The notes beneath the pieces were generated by a model, which was not told where the DNA came from, did not search any database, and was given only the letters and a program-made list of their open reading frames with translations. A stretch of DNA of 64,000 nt from Dysidea avara (Eukaryota; Porifera; Demospongiae; Dictyoceratida; Dysideidae): NCBI RefSeq assembly GCF_963678975.1, contig NC_089273.1, positions 8,370,614 through 8,434,613 on the forward strand, given 5' to 3'. Positions within the stretch are counted from its first letter, which is position 1; the number at the start of each line of letters is the position of its first letter. The translations under genes were made by a program, and so were the position numbers. Shown here piece by piece: positions 57,686 through 64,000 of this stretch.

Positions 57686-60600
57686 ATGAAGATGTTCACA
57701 CCGTTTCTGTCTTGGAACATTGTACTTCTCCTAATCAGTGCAGGTACACTGTTATATTGTACTCGTGCGTGTATCGATGACTGATAACTTAATTAACCCA
57801 TAATTACTAATAGTTACGTAGCTTAGCTAGCTACCCTGCAAGCGTAGCTATAATAACAAAAATTTATTTAATAACGAAGCAGCAGTCATGAGCGCCGTTT
57901 GTCTGAGATTGGTGGAGTGGCGTGCAATGGATAAAAAGGCTGAAAAGTGGCGAGCATTAGTCCGAGACAGGCTAGAGGTTATAGCTATTGAGAAAGAAGT
58001 CGGTTGAGGTGACTGCTGGGACTGATGACCGGGTACACACCGGACAGGTTTCTTCACACTATTAATTCGTGAACCATCGCTGATTGTTATACCGTCAAAA
58101 GATTAACCGTTTTCATTGTAAGAATTTGCAGGTGTAATATACTGGTCCATAACTAATATTTCCATATTTGGTTATCATTGCCATGGTAAAAAAATTATTC
58201 GCGGTTATTTAGATGTAACGAACTAGTCTGAGTGGCTCAGGTTGAATGTAAAGGGAAAGCCCCTACATAAAACATGTGTAGTGTGTAATCACTGACAAGA
58301 ATTATAGCTACATGATATTAAACCAGCTAGAGATCATGTGTCATATTGAAAAAAATAAAAGTGTTTAAAGATTCGGCATTTCAATTCAGATAGCTAACAT
58401 TTCCTTATTTATTAGCTGTTTGCACCATTGGTAAAGCTATTTGCTTTTGTTTACTAGTCTGAGTGGCTAGTATTATTAGTAATGACATTATAATGATACA
58501 TGAAATGTGCATGTGTGTAATTACAAACGGCCATTATACCACATGGTATTAAGCCAGCTAGCTAGTGATCATTTATCATATTCTTGAGTACAGTATTTGA
58601 AGATTCAGTGTTCACAACAAATCATTCTACAGTAGTTCCATTCTGATAAAACTGTTAAGGTAATTTGAGCGGATTTGACAATACCAGACAAACACATTCA
58701 GATTTGCAAGGTTAAAGGACCATAACTCAATGTAGAAGTACATGTAAGCTATCACTTCAAATTTCGACTTGTTAATTTGTGAAAATTGTAGTTCGATAGC
58801 ATATTGAGTGGTCAAGTTACATGCAATTAAAGTTGGAAAAAATTGGATGTGTGTGGAAGCCTGGTTTTGTCAAATCTGGTTACTGAAAGGTTTAAACAAT
58901 TACCCCTAGTGATGGTAAAAGTTGCTGGCTGAAAGTGTAGATTGGTCGATGTCAAAGTGACCATGTATAGTTGTGGAAATAGGAAAAACTTATATTTTAT
59001 CACTGTGGTACAGCTGTATATGCTACACTTGTACTCCATGCCAGAAACTGGTTATGATCAGCTGCATTTGGTAGTTACTGGAGTTGTACCAATTCCCACT
59101 TTTTAGGATATCCGATATATTTTTACCCTGTTTTACCGATAGTTAACCGATACCCGATTGTAGGTCTCTACAATTATACTTGTGCACACTCCATTAAAAG
59201 TAGAGCTAGTAAAACCAATTCTGTGAAATTGTACACTTATCTCAATCAAAGTTGCTAGTCAGATAAGTGGGCTAGGGCCTGAACCATCACTGTTTATCTT
59301 TGTGGTTACCACAAAATATAAACAAATTACCCAAGTACATACCAGAGCCTTTGAGACTAGTCCTCCAGTGGTACTCCAACTGCTGAAGCTGAATAGACTA
59401 ATAATCTGCTGGTCACAGCCCATTACAACTGATTTCTGATTATGGTAAAACAGCTAATTATTGGCTTCTACTAATTACTGATCTGATTATTGGTACAACT
59501 CTAGCAGTTACAACCTTTTTTTGTAGGATCGTCATCATTAAACTGTACAACAACTCTGTCCAGCCAAATTGATTTTAGCTAGTTAACTTCACCACCTTGT
59601 TGTATCACTTCATTGCTGACTCATCTTCTGAGACACATCACACCTACAACGTACACAAATCAATTAATACCACTATAGCTAACTTAACTTGTTTTTGTTT
59701 TTTTTGTTTGTTTTTTGTCAAGTTAATTGCATTAATTATTTTTAGTATTGTGATTTTCTGATGCAAGTTAAAACTCCCTTGCCTGTGTACGTATGCATAC
59801 GTATCAATTCCATAGGCACACACACACTGCTCTGAGTGCTGGCTATGGCACTGTTTATAGCTACATGTCCAATGGGTTGGTTGCAAAGTAGGTACATGTA
59901 CTTTGTTCAATGTTTTGTACATTTTCACTGTGCTTTATACTTCTCCTGGCTTGCTAGCTGGAATTATTTTCTGTGGTTAAGATGCATTGTTGCATATACA
60001 ATAATGTGTATGCATAATATTATAGACTGTGATCACTGCACCAATGCTACACTGCTGGTACATACCAGTGGCCTGTAATTCAACAGAGTTTATTGTGGTC
60101 ATTCATGACTGGTGTCTCTTTGTTTTACAAGTGTTTCCAGGTGGAACAGTGAGTCCCAAGTTGCTGCAGGACAGCTTCATCCTTCACCTGGCTTGCTAAT
60201 AAATAGATTTTCTACCGTCACTGTTGCCAATAATACATTGGTGCATACACTACTACTAATGTGTATCTCCAGTATGTCATGAATGTTGTGTGTGCACATA
60301 GTGTGTTCACATCAGCCACACCACTGATGTACTGGCACTTAGCTACCGGTTTCCTTTAGTCTGTGCCGTATTGGGATAATATTATGTTGATTGTGCTAGC
60401 CTTCACCACCCTGTTGTGCATAGTAGCTTACTTTTTGATTGAGTCTCCTCTGTATAAACAAACCACTTAATGTCAATATAGTTTACTCGTTCTTTATGTA
60501 AGCTAGATTTTAGTATTGTGATTTCCTGACGTCAGTTAAACTCTTTCCTGTGTATGCATGTGTATCATTTCTGCCGGCACACCCACTGCTCTGAGTGCTG

Positions 60601-63272
60601 GCTATGGTATTGTTTATACATGCTCAATGGGTAGGTTGTCACGTTGGTTTTTGTACTTGGTTGTATGTGACCCGGTCCTAGTAAATAAATAATAAAATAA
60701 ATAGCTGTACTGGTCCATTGAATTAAAGTGTACAATAAGGGAGAAATGATCCCTTTAACAGTAAAAAATATACTGGGGTGGCTGTGTGATTACCTTCCAT
60801 GCATAGCCCAAGCAGATCTGCTGAAAAAAATGGTTCAATAGTTGAAGTGAAAAAAGTTGATACATGCGTAGGTATACATGTAAACTACATTTAGCATATT
60901 AGTTGTTAAATGAGTAAAATTCATTCAACACCACCAAAGTAGGAATTCTCTTTGCTCATTTTTGAACAACATAAATATAAAGTTTGTTTATGTGACAGGG
61001 CCTGCAAAAACCGGGCATGTGGGCACATGATTTTTGCCTGCTTTTAAAAACTTCCTTGACCCATAACTTGTCATACCTATATGCTATGGAAATGAAATTC
61101 TTAGCCTGTACTAGGAATTTAATTGACTTTATGATGCATGTTGCAGAATGCAAATATTCTGTTCCAATACTGAGATATGACCCTTGGTGTGACTTTATGT
61201 AGTTTGTGCCCACATGCCCTTTTTTTGCAGACCTGGTCACATTTTTACTATACATTTAGGTATATTATGTGACTGAATTTTGGGAAAACATTTAAAATTG
61301 AGCATTAGAAATTTCGAGATAAATAGTTTTTAAGTCAGCATAACTTGTCAAGGATACTGTAACTAGTTTACGTATGAAATTCACACAAGAAGTGCATCAA
61401 ACTATTGCCTTCCAGAGTGCTTGTATAGCTGCTTGTAGAGTTTCCCATCAAATAAGATAGAAAATCTGGTCAGTTGAATGAGCAAATTAGTATCACGAGT
61501 ACTCACAAAGGGAAGGATGGAGTGGAGACTTCAAAATGGAAGTAGACCTCAATTGAAGTCCAAATAATTATGAGATTACAGGGCTGTGCTGGCATTATAG
61601 TGGCTGATATGCAGCAAAGTCAACAGAAAAATGTTTGGCCAACATTATCAGGTTATCCACCAGTAAACCACTGATTCTTGCCCTTCACAAGGCCTGAAAC
61701 CACCATTTGAGCTCTCCACACCACCCAGAAAAGACGTCTGTTAAAACCAGCCTTGAGTAGTTTGAGTGGAACTGCAGGTCAAAGTTGTAGTATAATAGTG
61801 TAGCTATCCACTGGTGGTGTTAGCTTGATTTTGCCTGATGTGCGATTTGGAACAGTTTTGTAATATCTGGCCATACACATTACCCACTTATTCTTTGCTG
61901 TATTCATGCTCATAGTTTACAAATATTAACTTTTTCTATAGTATTCATACCTCTTGTATGTGGCTGTAGAGTGGATCATGAATTTTAATTAGCAACAATG
62001 GCTGTAATAAATATTGAGCTATCCATCTGGCTGATAAATCAATAAATTAAATGACTATCAACAAATCTAATTTAAGTGAGGTACTGTAAAGCACTTGAGA
62101 GTCGACTTACTTGTTTATAAATTCTTTGTTATCTGTACTTTTCAACTTGAAACAATAAAATTTGTGTATTCTAGAAAGTAACACTTTGTACAAATACATA
62201 ACATGCACTAGTTTGGGAAGAATCCCACACATGTACATAAGGTAGGACACCCATGCATGTATTGCAAAATTAACTCACTGCATTATACACAAGACCAACT
62301 GATACTGAAGAAAGTACTGATAACCGGGGTTTAGGCAATTGAGATGTAGTTTATTGTGCTTAATAATGGTATGGATTTTGTGATTGCAAACAGTTCCATT
62401 AAACTTACAGTAATAACTACAGAGAAACTTTTTGCAATTGCATAAGATATACTAGTTTGGAAAGAATCTATGCATTTATCTCAAAAATGGAACTTCTATG
62501 GTTTGTCAATTTCAGTGCTAGCCCATCTTGTTATGAAGTAAAAATACAGTTCATAGCAAGGATATTCTGTGTATGCTGCCATAGGGCAGCCATGGCAGTT
62601 TCATGGTTAAAATCTAAGTGTATACATGTTGCATGGTCCTGCATGTTAGGCAAGTTCCAATGTTAGCCATGATCATATAAAATGCATGGAACTTCATTCC
62701 CAAACTTATTGAATAATGTTCCTCACAGTAAATTGATGATGAAGTAAAGGAAATTTGCAAATATTCAAGCACAATTATTATTCAGCTCCTGCGTACATAC
62801 CTTTTCACACCTGTAGTCGCTGCATTTCCCACTGATACTGACTCTTTTAGTGGTGATAATACGCTCATAGTAACTGTCACCTTCAACCAGTCAACTTACA
62901 ATGTTAATGAAGGTTGTGGGCCAGCACAGCCTGTACTGGTTCTTAGTGGACCCTACCGAAATCCTTTAACTGTACAAGTGTTCACCACTGATGAATCAGC
63001 TATTGGTGAGTGTAACTATATATTTATTATGCATAACATGCTACATTAGTTACATGTTACAGGAGGAGGTGTTGATTATGATTCTGGACCATACAACGTC
63101 ACATTTTCTGCTGGAATGACCAGTATTTTATTTGATGTTACAATAAATGATGATGATGTATTGGAAAATAATGAAAGTTATATGCTTTTTATAATGATGG
63201 ATGACTCATTTCCTGATGGTGTTACTGTTGGTAATGCTGGTAGTGCTACAATAACAATACTAGACAATGACC
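57686..63272 (+). CDS. Calx-beta domain protein, first three exons, runs off the right edge
   Basis: This gene should encode an extracellular calcium-binding domain protein. Exon 1, 57,686-57,743, is a signal peptide (MKMFTPFLSWNIVLLLISA). Exon 2 is 62,817-63,005 and exon 3 is 63,063-63,272. All junctions are phase 1 with GT-AG ends, and the frame is open throughout, about 152 residues so far. Joining exons 1 and 2 gives ISAVAAFPTDTDSF, a good cleavage site. The Calx-beta domain runs from VTVTFNQSTYNVNEG through VLVLSGPYRNPLTVQVF, GGGVDYDSGPYNVTFSAG and a DDDVLENNESY calcium-binding stretch to ATITILDND. Phase-1 borders are typical of shuffled extracellular domains, so more Calx-beta repeats probably follow. 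The first intron is 5.1 kb and full of repeats; assigning exon 1 to this gene is inference from phase, strand and fit. Confidence 0.8.
57888..58007 (+). other. 39-codon frame in the Calx-beta intron, unidentified
   Basis: The frame starts MSAVCLRLVEWRAMDKK, continues as a charged helix (EKWRALVRDRLEVIAIEKEV) and ends in TGA. An opposite-strand frame covers the same bases. It could be a decayed exon captured in the intron. I do not recognise it. Confidence 0.25.
58200..58640. repeat. Decayed direct duplication in the Calx-beta intron
   Basis: Two blocks about 240 bp apart share ACTAGTCTGAGTGGCT, the GTGTGTAAT block and ATTAARCCAGCTAG. Confidence 0.6.
58662..58885. mobile_element. TGTGAC-type MITE, family B, decayed
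   Basis: It keeps GGATTTGACAATACC at one end and AATTGGATGTGTGTGGAAGC at the other, but the terminal hexamers are lost. Confidence 0.5.
59040..59520. repeat. Inverted copy of 14,160-14,530
   Basis: It matches the complement of copy B of the segmental duplication, for example around CCTGAACCATCACTGTTT and CACAAAATATAAACAAATTA. It is non-coding. Confidence 0.6.
59560..60660. repeat. Direct duplication in the Calx-beta intron (about 770 bp apart)
   Basis: Blocks around CTGCTCTGAGTGCTGGCTAT (59,827 and 60,588), TTAGTATTGTGATTTYCTGA (59,742 and 60,511) and CTTCACCACC recur in the same order. Confidence 0.7.
60991..61241. mobile_element. TGTGAC-ended MITE, family A
   Basis: The ends are TGTGACAGGGCCTGCAAAAA and the complement of TGTGACCAGGTCTGCAAAAA. 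It is in the opposite orientation to the 4777 copy. Confidence 0.82.
61260..62800. other. Calx-beta intron, nothing coding
   Basis: TGTGACTGAATTTTGGGAAA at 61,268 is a lone family-C end. CACTAGTTTGGGAAGAATC (62,207) and a near copy at 62,451 suggest a local duplication. No further exon is seen before 62,817. Confidence 0.45.
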
Positions 63273-64000
63273 GTAAGCAAAGCATATATATTCTATATAA
63301 ATAACACAATAGAAACAATAGTAGTAGTACATTAACAGATGACCTCAATGGTTATTTTTTCTGTTCCCTTATTACATGAAGATCTGTAAACTAGTTTATA
63401 ACTGAACAATTTCAGTACCTATCCAGTAAATGACATATTGAATTATAGTACAGTAGCTATAATGCATTCCTACACAATAAACAAAATAAATATCAAAGAG
63501 AGTTTTCTGTTTTTCATACCAAGAACTATAGAGTTGGTTTAGAAGTATTACAAAGATAAATTGAACAATAAATTACTGATACTTCATGAAATGCTTATCC
63601 CTTAAAATCCAATGTTATAAGGAGTTCACTAGGGTGTTCCAGTACACCCTATTGAGGGATTTTCCCTCATAGCTATATGCCATTATCTGTTTCAATACTT
63701 TTATCAGTAGAATCCTACTTCAATTTTAAATTAATAATTTATTGCACTAACTTGTTTAATAACTTTTTTATTAGAGAGTAGCTATAAAGTTATGTACACA
63801 TATGGCTGTGACTGCTGTGTTAGTATCTTGATATTGCCACTTAACTGCACAGTAGATCAAGCTAGTGGGCATGACACAATACATTGTTTTCCTACCGAAC
63901 TATGTAGATAGTTGTCATGGTGCAATCTGATCACTTAAGGTAGTGTGGCAGTGTTTTAAAAGTGCAGCTTAACTGATACCTGATGCTTCAGTCTGCTAAT
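63273..64000. other. Calx-beta intron to window edge
   Basis: No splice-bounded frame resembling another Calx-beta repeat is visible. It is AT-rich with stops in all frames. Confidence 0.5.

Overview
The window is AT-rich nuclear DNA from an animal, most likely a sponge. The signs are spliced genes with GT-AG introns, a cadherin, a Calx-beta protein, two single-exon fibrinogen-domain (FReD) genes, and decayed copies of F-box/LRR and multi-pass membrane families that I associate with demosponge predicted proteomes. The species call is inference. There are no bacterial-style operons, rRNA genes or CRISPR arrays.

Layout. At 1-3,986 (minus strand, running off the left edge) lies the 5' part of a cadherin gene: a signal-peptide exon, four further exons and the first cadherin repeat. 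From 4,000 to 18,560 there is no intact gene. This stretch holds small inverted-repeat transposons, often nested several deep, a decayed non-coding segmental duplication and an F-box/LRR fragment (17.4-17.8 kb). From 18,560 to 34,330 the DNA is dominated by a foldback-like repeat family. Its long terminal modules flank arrays of a 31-bp minisatellite that occur in both orientations around a palindromic hairpin. One terminal module is split by a 3.4-kb element with roughly 380-bp inverted ends and a perfect 9-bp target duplication. A second F-box/LRR pseudogene lies between two of these copies.

The two intact genes in the middle are paralogous FReD genes (34.8-35.6 kb and 48.2-49.0 kb, both plus). 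They are duplicates together with their TATA-box promoters. Between them, on the minus strand, is a decayed gene for a large multi-pass membrane protein (37.6-45.6 kb), cut in two by a 4.5-kb half-copy of the foldback family. A LINE fragment lies at 46.7-47.7 kb.

From 49 to 57.6 kb there are GC-rich palindromes, small transposons, a LINE fragment interrupted by an 852-bp element, and no confident gene. At 57,686 a plus-strand gene begins with a signal-peptide exon, then a 5.1-kb intron, then two exons encoding one complete Calx-beta domain. It continues beyond the right edge.

The four credible genes all encode probably secreted or cell-surface proteins with calcium-binding or adhesion-type domains (cadherin, FReD, FReD, Calx-beta). 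Nothing in the sequence shows that they act in one pathway. About 10 kb (16%) of the window is the 31-bp minisatellite, and much of the rest is recognisable transposon DNA.
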